Origin: JANXQG01 sp037147235
GTDB lineage: Bacteria; Planctomycetota; Planctomycetia; Pirellulales; Thermoguttaceae
NCBI GenBank assembly: GCA_037147235.1
Contig: JBAWVO010000177.1
Span: 1-13,263, forward strand
DNA length: 13,263 nt
Reading direction: 5' to 3'
The position numbers were made by a program, and so were the translations under genes. Within the stretch, counting starts at the first letter, position 1. Each line of letters opens with the position of its first letter. Below, in pieces: positions 7,015 through 13,089 of this stretch. The notes under the pieces are model-generated. The model was not told where the DNA came from. It did no database searches and worked only from the letters and a program-made list of their open reading frames with translations.

Positions 7015-7998
7015 ATGGATTTCAACGAACTGAACCCGCTGCCTCTGTACAATTCGTTTGAATCACCACAATTAACCCTAGTCGACGCGATTCCGGAGTT
7101 TGCCGACTACCCGTCGCCCCCCCCGCGAAGCCGCCGCGTAGGGTTGCCGGTGTTCCTCTTTCTCATCACCTGCATAAGTACCTTCGTCGCCGGGGTCATC
7201 TACTCGGACCACATTCCCGTGGGCTGGTGGCCGGCAATTACCCACTTTCCCGAGGGCTGGTGGCCGGCGATTGCCGACGGGCTAATGTATTCCGGGGCGG
7301 TGATGACGATTCTGCTTTGCCATGAGATGGGGCACTTCGTACAAGCATGGCGATACGGCGTCTACGCCTCGTTGCCTTATTTCATTCCCATGCCGCTGAC
7401 ACCCATCGGAACCTTCGGCGCGGTGATCGGCATGGAGCCGCGACAAGGAAACCGCAAGGTCGTCTTCGACATCGGCATCAGCGGCCCACTGGCTGGGTTG
7501 GTGCCGACGTTCCTCTTTCTCATGATTGGACTTCACTGGAGCCAGTCGGTGCAAACTTTGCCTGGGGAGCAACTGGTCCTGGGTGAGCCGCTGTTAATGC
7601 AGTACTTCACCCACGTACTCAAGGGACCGATTCCTGACGGCTCCAACCTCATGTTGCACCCGTTGGCCTTCGCCGGTTGGGTGGGTCTGTTGATCACCTC
7701 AATCAACTTGATACCGATCGGCCAGTTGGACGGCGGTCACATCCTTTATGGCATGTTCCGTGAGAAAGCCCATGTGGCATCCATCGTGGTGCTGGTGCTG
7801 GCAATCTCGGCGTCGATCGCCCTGAAACTGACGAACTGGTGGCTGATGCTGGGCCTAATCGCCATCCTGGGAACGCGCCATCCGCCTACGGCCGACGACT
7901 CCGTTCCGTTGGGCACCCCGCGCTACGTGCTGGGAATCCTAACGCTGGCCTTCCTGCTCCTCGGCTTCACCCCCGTCCCGATGAGTTTGGGGCATTAG
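7015..7998 (+). CDS. Site-2-protease-like (M50) membrane metalloprotease
   Basis: 327 aa, multi-span. The zinc-binding motif HEMGH is at 103-107 in a hydrophobic segment (TILLCHEMGHFVQAW). The second M50 motif is NLIPIGQLDGGH (231-242), with D239 as the third zinc ligand. FDIGISGPLAG (151-161) is the conserved G-P-x-A-G segment. Spans lie at about 43-63, 90-110, 155-175, 216-236, 255-272 and 305-320. Such enzymes cleave substrates within the inner membrane; with no PDZ domain visible it belongs to the compact subgroup. The start MDFNELNPLP at 7015 is chosen because the open frame upstream lacks protein character; the ribosome-binding site is weak. A 33-bp in-frame duplication encodes GWWPAI twice (70-75 and 81-86) in the loop before the active-site helix. 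Its stop codon abuts a palindromic element. Confidence 0.85.
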   Translation: MDFNELNPLPLYNSFESPQLTLVDAIPEFADYPSPPPRSRRVGLPVFLFLITCISTFVAGVIYSDHIPVGWWPAITHFPEGWWPAIADGLMYSGAVMTILLCHEMGHFVQAWRYGVYASLPYFIPMPLTPIGTFGAVIGMEPRQGNRKVVFDIGISGPLAGLVPTFLFLMIGLHWSQSVQTLPGEQLVLGEPLLMQYFTHVLKGPIPDGSNLMLHPLAFAGWVGLLITSINLIPIGQLDGGHILYGMFREKAHVASIVVLVLAISASIALKLTNWWLMLGLIAILGTRHPPTADDSVPLGTPRYVLGILTLAFLLLGFTPVPMSLGH

Positions 7999-8093
7999 GA
8001 TCGGCAAATCAAAAGTAGCAGGCACACTCCGTGTGCCGTCCGCCCCCGCTCGACAAGTGCGCGAAACACGACAATTATTGATTCGCCGATCCT
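7997..8093. repeat. 97-bp palindromic element with terminal inverted repeats
   Basis: Ends aggatcggcaaatcaa (7997-8012) and ttgattcgccgatcct (8078-8093) are inverted with one mismatch. The inside starts with the 31-bp unit also seen at 5284 and 11522. The element fills the gap between two convergent genes: the protease stop TAG uses its first two bases, and the minus-strand gene's stop (8075-8077) and last five codons lie in its right half. MITE- or REP-like; there is no coding capacity of its own. Confidence 0.8.
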
Positions 8094-8812
8094 TGGACTG
8101 CCGCACGACGCACGGCGCGGACAATCTGTTCAGCAGCTCTATCCGGCCCAAATCGTTCGACATTGACAACGAGGTCATAAAGGTGCGGGTCGTTGACGTC
8201 CTGGCGAAAGATCCGCTGGATGGACTCGCGGCGACCGCGGTCGGTGCGGCGAATCGAATCCAGGGCTTCCGGCAACTCGACGTTGTGCCGTTGCCGCACT
8301 CGCTGGGCGCGAAATGCCTCCGGAGCCACGATTCGCACGGCAAAAGTCTTCGACCGCGGCAAAAGGAACTGTGCCCCACGCCCGACGAACACCGCATTGC
8401 CGGCCCGAGCCAGAATTTGGATCATGCGACTGACTTGGACCGCGTACTTCTCATGCGGAATGATCTGACGATCCATCCACGTGCCCAATACGTCGTAAAC
8501 CCAGTTGCTCTCGGTCTCATCGACTAGATCGAGCATCAATCGCGATTCTTGGTAGCGATTCGCAACCTGATCCAACAAGTTCCCGTCGTACACCTCCCAG
8601 TCGAGGAGTTCGCCCACGAGCCGGGCCACCGTGGTGCCCCCCGCACCGGCCTCGCGGGAAATTGCGACAAAACATACCTCTTGAGCCGTCGATCGGCCAA
8701 GCTCTTGGCGGCTAACTTCGCCGGCGGCCGTTTCTTGCAACCGCGCCCAGTTACGCATCTTTCCTTCGATGAAGGCTGCGATCCGGGTATCCTGATGCAC
8801 TGAACTATTCAT
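8075..8812 (-). CDS. Cytidylate-kinase-like P-loop protein
   Basis: 245 aa. The nucleotide-binding loop SREAGAGGTTVARLVGELL (52-70) follows strand VCFVAI. Further marks are YDGNLLDQVANRY (75-87), NAVFVGRGAQFLL (139-151), FAVRIVAP (157-164), RQRHNVELPEAL with an IRRTDRGRR stretch, and DPHLYDLVVN (208-217). This matches the 'cytidylate kinase-like family', related to CMP kinase but divergent and usually of unknown substrate. The start at 8812 (MNSSVHQ) has GGGGGA about five bases upstream; alternatives are ATG 8824 and TTG 8986. The first about 45 residues are a helical extension. The last residues (QGSANQ) are encoded by a dispersed repeat, so the original C-terminus may have been replaced. 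It is not assumed to be the housekeeping Cmk. Confidence 0.8.
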   Translation of the reverse strand: MNSSVHQDTRIAAFIEGKMRNWARLQETAAGEVSRQELGRSTAQEVCFVAISREAGAGGTTVARLVGELLDWEVYDGNLLDQVANRYQESRLMLDLVDETESNWVYDVLGTWMDRQIIPHEKYAVQVSRMIQILARAGNAVFVGRGAQFLLPRSKTFAVRIVAPEAFRAQRVRQRHNVELPEALDSIRRTDRGRRESIQRIFRQDVNDPHLYDLVVNVERFGPDRAAEQIVRAVRRAAVQGSANQ

Positions 8813-8991
8813 GACATCCCCCATAGAGAAGAAAAGAGAAGAGAAACAAGGAGAACCTACCCCACCACTGTGAATCCTATACATCCAAACTGTAAAAAGA
8901 AAGCTGCCGACCGTATTGACCGCGGAATTCCAAGCCTTTATAGTGCAAACGATCCAGACAAGCCAAATTCCTCTTTTTAACTCCAATTACC

Positions 8992-9810
8992 ATGACCGAC
9001 CCCACCTCAGCCCCCACTACACCAGCACCCAGTTGGCGCCCCTTGAACTCCATCGATCGCCGCATCCTGGGGGTTTTGGGCGAAAAAGCAAAAACCACGC
9101 CGGACACTTACCCGATGTCCCTCAACGGGGTGGTCGCCGGCTGCAACCAGAAGAGCAACCGATCCCCGGTCATGCAACTCGAACCCGACAATGTCGAGGA
9201 ATCGCTCGACCGGTTGCGGCAACTTGGTGCCGTTGCCCTGGTCGAGGGTTTCAGCCGCGTGCAAAAGTACCGGCATTACCTCTACGACTGGCTGGGGGTA
9301 AGCAAGGTTGAGCTTTCGGTAATGATCGAACTGCTGCTTCGCGGTCCACAAACCGAAGGCGACCTCCGCGGCCGTGTCTCCCGAATGGATCCGATCGACG
9401 ATCTCAACGCCCTGCGCGAGTTGTTGACCTCGCTAAGTACCAAAGGTTTGGTAATTCCCCTTACCCCGGAAGGACGTGGCCAGGTCTTCACGCATGGGCT
9501 GTTTCTGCAACGCGAGTTGGACCATCAGAAAACCCAATATTCACAGCAGTCGATCGCGCCATCGCCTGTTCAACATGAAGCTCACCTTGAGCCTCATCCA
9601 TCCACTCCACAGCGACTACCCGTCACACATGGTGCCTCACGCCCTGCCCCGCTGGCCGGCAGTTCGGGGGATCTGGAATTGCTGCAGCAGACGGTCGAGG
9701 AATTGCGATCCCAAGTAAAGCAACAGCAGCAGGAAATTAACGAGATTACCGCAGGTCTTCGCCGCGTCGAAAATGAGTTTCAGGACATGCGGCGTGCCTT
9801 GGGCGGATAA
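8992..9810 (+). CDS. YceH family (DUF480) protein with coiled-coil tail
   Basis: 272 aa. The DUF480 signature is clear: LNSIDRRILGVLGEKAKTTP (18-37), YPMSLNGVVAGCNQKSNRSPV (40-60), LDRLRQLGAVALVEG, then a second winged-helix-like half with SVMIELLLRGPQTEGDLRGR (109-128). Structures of the family show tandem winged-helix folds; its role is unknown (sometimes linked to virulence-factor regulation in annotation). E. coli YceH is about 215 aa, so the extra here is a His/Pro/Ser-rich linker (about 180-225) and a Gln/Glu-rich coiled coil (about 227-268). The ATG at 8992 has no clear Shine-Dalgarno. It is divergent from the kinase-like gene across 179 bp with no convincing promoter motif. Confidence 0.85.
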   Translation: MTDPTSAPTTPAPSWRPLNSIDRRILGVLGEKAKTTPDTYPMSLNGVVAGCNQKSNRSPVMQLEPDNVEESLDRLRQLGAVALVEGFSRVQKYRHYLYDWLGVSKVELSVMIELLLRGPQTEGDLRGRVSRMDPIDDLNALRELLTSLSTKGLVIPLTPEGRGQVFTHGLFLQRELDHQKTQYSQQSIAPSPVQHEAHLEPHPSTPQRLPVTHGASRPAPLAGSSGDLELLQQTVEELRSQVKQQQQEINEITAGLRRVENEFQDMRRALGG

Positions 9811-9843
9811 GAAAGAATGGCTCTTCCGGTTTTGGGTGCAGAA

Positions 9844-9888
9844 GTAGGGTGGGGAGAGTGAAACGAGCCCCACCAAAAGTGGACCGCA
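9844..9888. repeat. Short GTAGGGTGG-type palindrome
   Basis: gtagggtgggg begins here, and ggtgggg (9848-9854) pairs exactly with ccccacc (9868-9874) around a 13-base loop. The same gtagggtg/caccctac theme recurs at 12984-13089. It lies between the YceH gene and selD. No U tract, so it is more likely a dispersed repeat than an intrinsic terminator. Confidence 0.45.
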
Positions 9889-9936
9889 AATACAATTATT
9901 CGCATTCCGCACCTAAGTCGAATGTCGGAGTATCAG

Positions 9937-11526
9937 ATGAAAAACATGGAAAAGCGGCGACGGGTAATGCGGCGATCGATGCAGTTGGGGCACTGCATCT
10001 GCGACCCGCACAAGCCTTGCCCTTGTGATCTATTTCGCGATCAAGATGTTTGCCCCTGCGCCGGAGAGCGGCTGGCGGAACCGGTTGGGCCGATCCGTCT
10101 CACTCAACTGGTTGAGAGCGCAGGATGCGCGTCGAAGATCAACGCGGTAACGCTGCGACGCGTGTTGGCTGGACTGCCCTTCTCGGACGATCCCCGCGTT
10201 TTGGTCGGCGCACCGGCCGGCGACGATGCCGGTGTCTACCGGATGGACGATTCCACGGCACTGGTGCAGACGGTCGACGTATTCTCCCCCTGCGTGGATG
10301 ATCCCTATCAGTTCGGCCGGATTGCCGCGGCCAATTCACTTAGCGATATCTATGCAATGGGCGCGCGCCCGTTGACCGCCCTCTCGATTGTCGGTTTTCC
10401 AAGTCACACACTGCCGGAAAGTGTGCTGCACCAGATTCTGCGAGGCGGTATCGATGTCATGGCCGAGGCTGGCGTCGCCGTACTTGGTGGCCACAGCATC
10501 CAGGACAAGGAGATCAAAGCCGGATTTGCCGTAACAGGAATTGTCCACCCCGAAAAGATTGTTACGAATGCAGGTGCTCGGCCGGGGGACCGGTTGATCC
10601 TCACGAAACCCCTCGGCACGGGCATCCTGGCCTTCGCCGCCCAGATTGGTCGTGCGCCGCCGGGATCGGAGGAGGCTGCGGGGAATTCCATGGCCCGATT
10701 GAACGGCCGAGCGTCGGAACTGATGATCGAACTGGCCGCCCATGCCTGCACCGATGTGACGGGCTTCGGCCTGGCAGGGCATTTGTCCGCCATGGGCACT
10801 GCCAGCGGTGTGAACATGGAAATCGTCTTGGACGACCTGCCCCTGCTGCCGGGAGTCCTTGCGTGTCTGGCAGAAGACATCGTGCCCGGTGCCGTGGAGC
10901 GAAATCGGGAATCGTCGGAGCACGCCATCGTCGTCGAAGGCGACGTTCCGCGGGCCATGCTGGAAATCTGTTTTGATCCTCAGACTTCCGGCGGGCTGCT
11001 GATCGCGGTCTCCGAAGCCGCGGCGTCTACTCTCCTCGCGCGACTGCATGGCGAGGGGATGGTCGAGGCGGCCCTGATCGGCAAGGTTCTTTCCCCGGGC
11101 ACCGGCCGAGTCTTCGTGCGCTACGAAAGCCGCGTAAGGCTGTCCCAGGTCTCGCAATTGCATCAGCCCTCCGTAATCGACGACAAACCCCAGGAGATAC
11201 CCACAATGAGTTGCTGTTCTGATCATCAGGCATCGGACAAACCGGACGCCAACCCAACCGGTGCCGTCGCGGAGACCCAGAGGAAGTTCATGGACTTCTT
11301 GAAGTCCGCCGCCGTACCGGGCGCGTTGGACGCACGGACCAAGCAGGCCGTCGCCATCGCCCTGTCGGTGTCGGCTAAGTGTGCGCCGTGCGCCAAAATC
11401 CATATCAAGAAGGCCCGCAACATGGGGTTCTCCTCGGAGGAAATCGACGAGGCGGTCTGGATGGCCATCGCCTTCGGCGGATCGCCCACGATGATGTGGT
11501 ATAATGAGCTGAAGAAGGAAAAGTAG
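9937..11526 (+). CDS. selD: Selenophosphate synthetase fused to AhpD-like domain
   Basis: 529 aa from this start. SelD (about 55-395) makes selenophosphate from selenide and ATP for selenocysteine or selenouridine. Visible motifs are IRLTQ, the active-site SAGCASK with Cys64 and Lys67 (Cys here, Sec in some SelDs), GAPAGDDAGVY (ATP/Mg aspartates), GRIAAANSLSDIYAMG, CTDVTGFGLAGHL and FDPQTSGGLL. An N-terminal extension holds three CxC motifs (Cys 20/22, 28/30, 39/41), a possible metal or Fe-S site. After a linker the frame continues without a stop into a 106-aa AhpD/carboxymuconolactone-decarboxylase-like domain with CAPCAKIH. The start at 9937 is chosen because GGAG lies six bases upstream; ATG 9922 is in frame but lacks one. 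The stop codon lies inside a dispersed repeat. Probably the first gene of an operon ending at 12930. No selA, selB, tRNA-Sec or selU is visible. Confidence 0.88.
   Translation: MKNMEKRRRVMRRSMQLGHCICDPHKPCPCDLFRDQDVCPCAGERLAEPVGPIRLTQLVESAGCASKINAVTLRRVLAGLPFSDDPRVLVGAPAGDDAGVYRMDDSTALVQTVDVFSPCVDDPYQFGRIAAANSLSDIYAMGARPLTALSIVGFPSHTLPESVLHQILRGGIDVMAEAGVAVLGGHSIQDKEIKAGFAVTGIVHPEKIVTNAGARPGDRLILTKPLGTGILAFAAQIGRAPPGSEEAAGNSMARLNGRASELMIELAAHACTDVTGFGLAGHLSAMGTASGVNMEIVLDDLPLLPGVLACLAEDIVPGAVERNRESSEHAIVVEGDVPRAMLEICFDPQTSGGLLIAVSEAAASTLLARLHGEGMVEAALIGKVLSPGTGRVFVRYESRVRLSQVSQLHQPSVIDDKPQEIPTMSCCSDHQASDKPDANPTGAVAETQRKFMDFLKSAAVPGALDARTKQAVAIALSVSAKCAPCAKIHIKKARNMGFSSEEIDEAVWMAIAFGGSPTMMWYNELKKEK
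11192..11197 (+). promoter_or_regulatory. Internal ribosome-binding site within selD fusion
   Basis: AGGAGA followed by an 8-base spacer and ATG at 11206, in frame with the long reading frame. This is the best Shine-Dalgarno in the operon and suggests the AhpD-like domain is also (or mainly) made as a separate protein. Confidence 0.6.
11206..11526 (+). CDS. AhpD/CMD-like protein from internal start
   Basis: 106 aa, the in-frame 3' part of the selD reading frame, with its own strong ribosome-binding site. It begins MSCCSDH (Cys3-Cys4), and the core has CAPCAKIH (Cys59, Cys62, His66), the CxxCxxxH redox motif of AhpD-like carboxymuconolactone-decarboxylase family proteins. This is followed by GFSSEEIDEAVWMAIAFGG and MMWYNEL, a normal helix pattern for the family. 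AhpD relatives relay electrons through the dithiol, so a thiol-redox role is likely; the partner is unknown. It may exist free, fused to SelD, or both. Being encoded with selD suggests a link to selenium handling (inference). Confidence 0.6.
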   Translation: MSCCSDHQASDKPDANPTGAVAETQRKFMDFLKSAAVPGALDARTKQAVAIALSVSAKCAPCAKIHIKKARNMGFSSEEIDEAVWMAIAFGGSPTMMWYNELKKEK

Positions 11527-11600
11527 CAGGCACACTCCGTGTGCCGTCCGCCCACACTCGGCGTGTGTGCGAAACACGAGAGTTTTGATTCGCCGATCCT
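11522..11600. repeat. Third copy of the palindromic element, left end truncated
   Basis: Shares the 31-bp unit, then gcgaaacacga and the right end ttgattcgccgatcct, with the 7997-8093 element. The left terminal repeat is missing. The stop codon of the selD-ahpD frame (11524-11526) falls inside it. The hairpin ggcacac-tcc-gtgtgcc lies just after the stop, between selD and the next gene. Confidence 0.8.
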
Positions 11601-11612
11601 ACGGAGCAACCC

Positions 11613-12032
11613 ATGCGGCAGCAAATTTTCAGACGGCTGATAACGCCTCTGTTTCTCGCTTGCGCGGGTATTGCCGCGACAATCCATGGCGTGTGGTTTC
11701 ATTCTGTGCAGGTTATCAACGAGAAAGAGATCGAAGAGACCAAGCAAATTCCAGTAAAACCCACGCCCACGAACCTGCTGGCGAGCGACCTGCACAGTTC
11801 ATCGGCCTGGGGCGACGACTCCTCTTCCGGGGAAGGCGCCCCGGGCAAAGCAACGGTTTCGCAAAGCGAGCCGGCCTTCGTCGTTCAGAAGATCAAGCGG
11901 ATCGCGGATGTCCCGAAGATGGAGTTTGAGCCGTCGCTTCTGCGGGAGTTGACCGTGGGAGGCGTCACATTTCATGCGGGCGAGTTGCGGCGGACCTATC
12001 AAGGTGATACCCCCGCGCTCTGCCCTACCTGA
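11613..12032 (+). CDS. Unrecognised single-pass membrane or exported protein
   Basis: 139 aa, no recognised family. Residues about 9-30 (LITPLFLACAGIAATIHGVWF) form a signal anchor after a basic start. Then comes a charged segment (INEKEIEETKQ), a Ser/Gly-rich low-complexity stretch (about 55-80), and a compact C-terminal part (about 88-139) ending GELRRTYQGDTPALCPT with a single near-terminal cysteine. The start is supported by GGAG six bases before the ATG. It lies in the same direction between selD-ahpD and the polyferredoxin gene, so it is probably part of that operon and exposed outside the cytoplasm. The C-terminal Cys could be a ligand or redox partner (speculative). Confidence 0.65.
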   Translation: MRQQIFRRLITPLFLACAGIAATIHGVWFHSVQVINEKEIEETKQIPVKPTPTNLLASDLHSSSAWGDDSSSGEGAPGKATVSQSEPAFVVQKIKRIADVPKMEFEPSLLRELTVGGVTFHAGELRRTYQGDTPALCPT

Positions 12033-12079
12033 GTGAAGTAACTAGAGGTCATGGTGGCCATGGCCAGGAACAACCGATC

Positions 12080-12892
12080 GTGAAGCATTCGCGACTCAGC
12101 CGCTGGCGCATCGGAGTTCAAAGCGGGTTTCTGCTCGCGTGGCTCGATCCCTTCCTGCTGCGCATGCACGGATTCTGCTCGCCGGTGTTCCATTGCCATT
12201 CGTGCCCGCTGGCCACGCTGGCTTGTCCCATCGGCATCCTTGCCAACGGTAGCGCAATCCACACATTCCCCTTCATCGCCTTGGGGGCCATCGTCTTCTT
12301 CGGTGCCCTGTTTGGCAGCCTTATCTGCGGCTGGGCCTGTCCCTTCGGCTTCTTGCAGGATCTGTTGGGGAAAATTCCCACGCCCAAGTTTGAACTGCCC
12401 GCCTGGGCCGGTTGGTTTCGTTTTGCCGTGCTTCTCGGACTCGTCGCGGGGATCCCCTTCTTTTTCGGCGAGGACTCCCCGTTCTTCTTCTGCCGCCTCT
12501 GTCCCGCGGGAGCCATCGAGGCCGCGGTTCCCAATGGGGTCCAGCAGGCCGTGACCGGGCAGCCGATCCTTTGGCCAAGCATGGTGAAGGTCGCCATTCT
12601 CGCGACCTTCTTGGCGAGCAGCCTCTTCACGCGGCGGCCGTGGTGTACTCTGTTTTGTCCGCTCGGGGCGATTTACGGCCTGTTCAACCATGTCTCCTTG
12701 CTGTTCGTGCGGTTCCAGCCGGCGCATTGCACCGATTGCGACCTCTGCCACAAGACATGCCAATACAGCAAGCGTTCCGAAGGGCGAGCGAGCGACCCGC
12801 GATGCATCCGTTGCCTGGAGTGCATGCAGTGCAATGCCCTGACGATCGGAATCCTCACGAGAAGCGACGAAGTGCGAACGCGGACAGTATAA
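12080..12892 (+). CDS. NapH/CcoG-like membrane polyferredoxin (4Fe-4S)
   Basis: 270 aa. About four membrane spans (about 12-30, 64-88, 113-130 and 168-184) carry cysteine motifs at their ends: CGWACP (83-88), CRLCP (138-142) and CTLFCP (189-194), the CxxxCP type of the NapH/NosR/CcoG family. A C-terminal two-cluster ferredoxin follows: CTDCDLCHKTC (217-227) and CIRCLECMQC (242-251). Extra cysteines at 33, 39, 42 and 49 sit near the N-terminus. Such proteins pass electrons between quinol or cytoplasmic donors and periplasmic or cytoplasmic partners. The start is GTG at 12080 with AGGA ten bases upstream; no earlier in-frame start exists before a stop. A ten-codon ORF (12051) ends overlapping this GTG. 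No terminal reductase is nearby, and the operon context (selD, AhpD-like) suggests a dedicated redox role. Confidence 0.85.
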   Translation: MKHSRLSRWRIGVQSGFLLAWLDPFLLRMHGFCSPVFHCHSCPLATLACPIGILANGSAIHTFPFIALGAIVFFGALFGSLICGWACPFGFLQDLLGKIPTPKFELPAWAGWFRFAVLLGLVAGIPFFFGEDSPFFFCRLCPAGAIEAAVPNGVQQAVTGQPILWPSMVKVAILATFLASSLFTRRPWCTLFCPLGAIYGLFNHVSLLFVRFQPAHCTDCDLCHKTCQYSKRSEGRASDPRCIRCLECMQCNALTIGILTRSDEVRTRTV

Positions 12893-12897
12893 AAAGA

Positions 12898-12930
12898 AAG
12901 CCCCGTGGAACGGTCACGGGGCTTCTCTTT
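12898..12930 (+). terminator. Rho-independent terminator of the selD operon
   Basis: agccccgtg (12899-12907) pairs with cacggggct (12915-12923) around a 7-base loop, followed by tctcttt. It begins a few bases after the stop of the polyferredoxin gene. Upstream A-rich sequence also makes it usable on the other strand. Confidence 0.85.
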
Positions 12931-12983
12931 CCCAAGCTCGGGAAAACAAATAATCCGTTTTAATTCCGGATCATTGATAAAGT

Positions 12984-13089
12984 TGTAGGGTGAAGTCGAG
13001 CAAGTCGTGATTTTGGTGGGGCTTTGGTCGCTTACCAACGGACCGTTTTGAGCCGCACCTTAAGTTTGCGAGACCTCGACCACCCTACA
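12984..13089. repeat. GTAGGGTG palindromic repeat in gene-free end region
   Basis: tgtagggtg (12984-12992) and caccctaca (13081-13089) are inverted, with a further tcgag/ctcga pair inside, enclosing ttttggtgggg and gagccgcacc. Related to the shorter element at 9844. It occupies the stretch after the selD-operon terminator; no supported gene is seen from 12931 to the window end. Confidence 0.55.

Noticed and set aside
10336..11577. Long minus-strand open frame (413 codons) opposite selD
   Set aside because: A shadow frame in high-GC coding DNA. The + strand carries unmistakable SelD motifs over the same bases, and the minus translation has no family features.
5284..11600. The three copies of the 31-bp repeat as a CRISPR array
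   Set aside because: Copies are kilobases apart, one pair is inverted, there are no regular spacers and no cas genes.
12030..12040. TGA at 12030-12032 as a possible selenocysteine codon, given the nearby selD
   Set aside because: Readthrough gives only two residues before TAA, and no SECIS-like hairpin was seen just downstream.
11999..12763. Minus-strand 254-codon open frame opposite the polyferredoxin gene
   Set aside because: Antisense of conserved CxxxCP membrane and ferredoxin motifs; its low-complexity charged translation looks artefactual.
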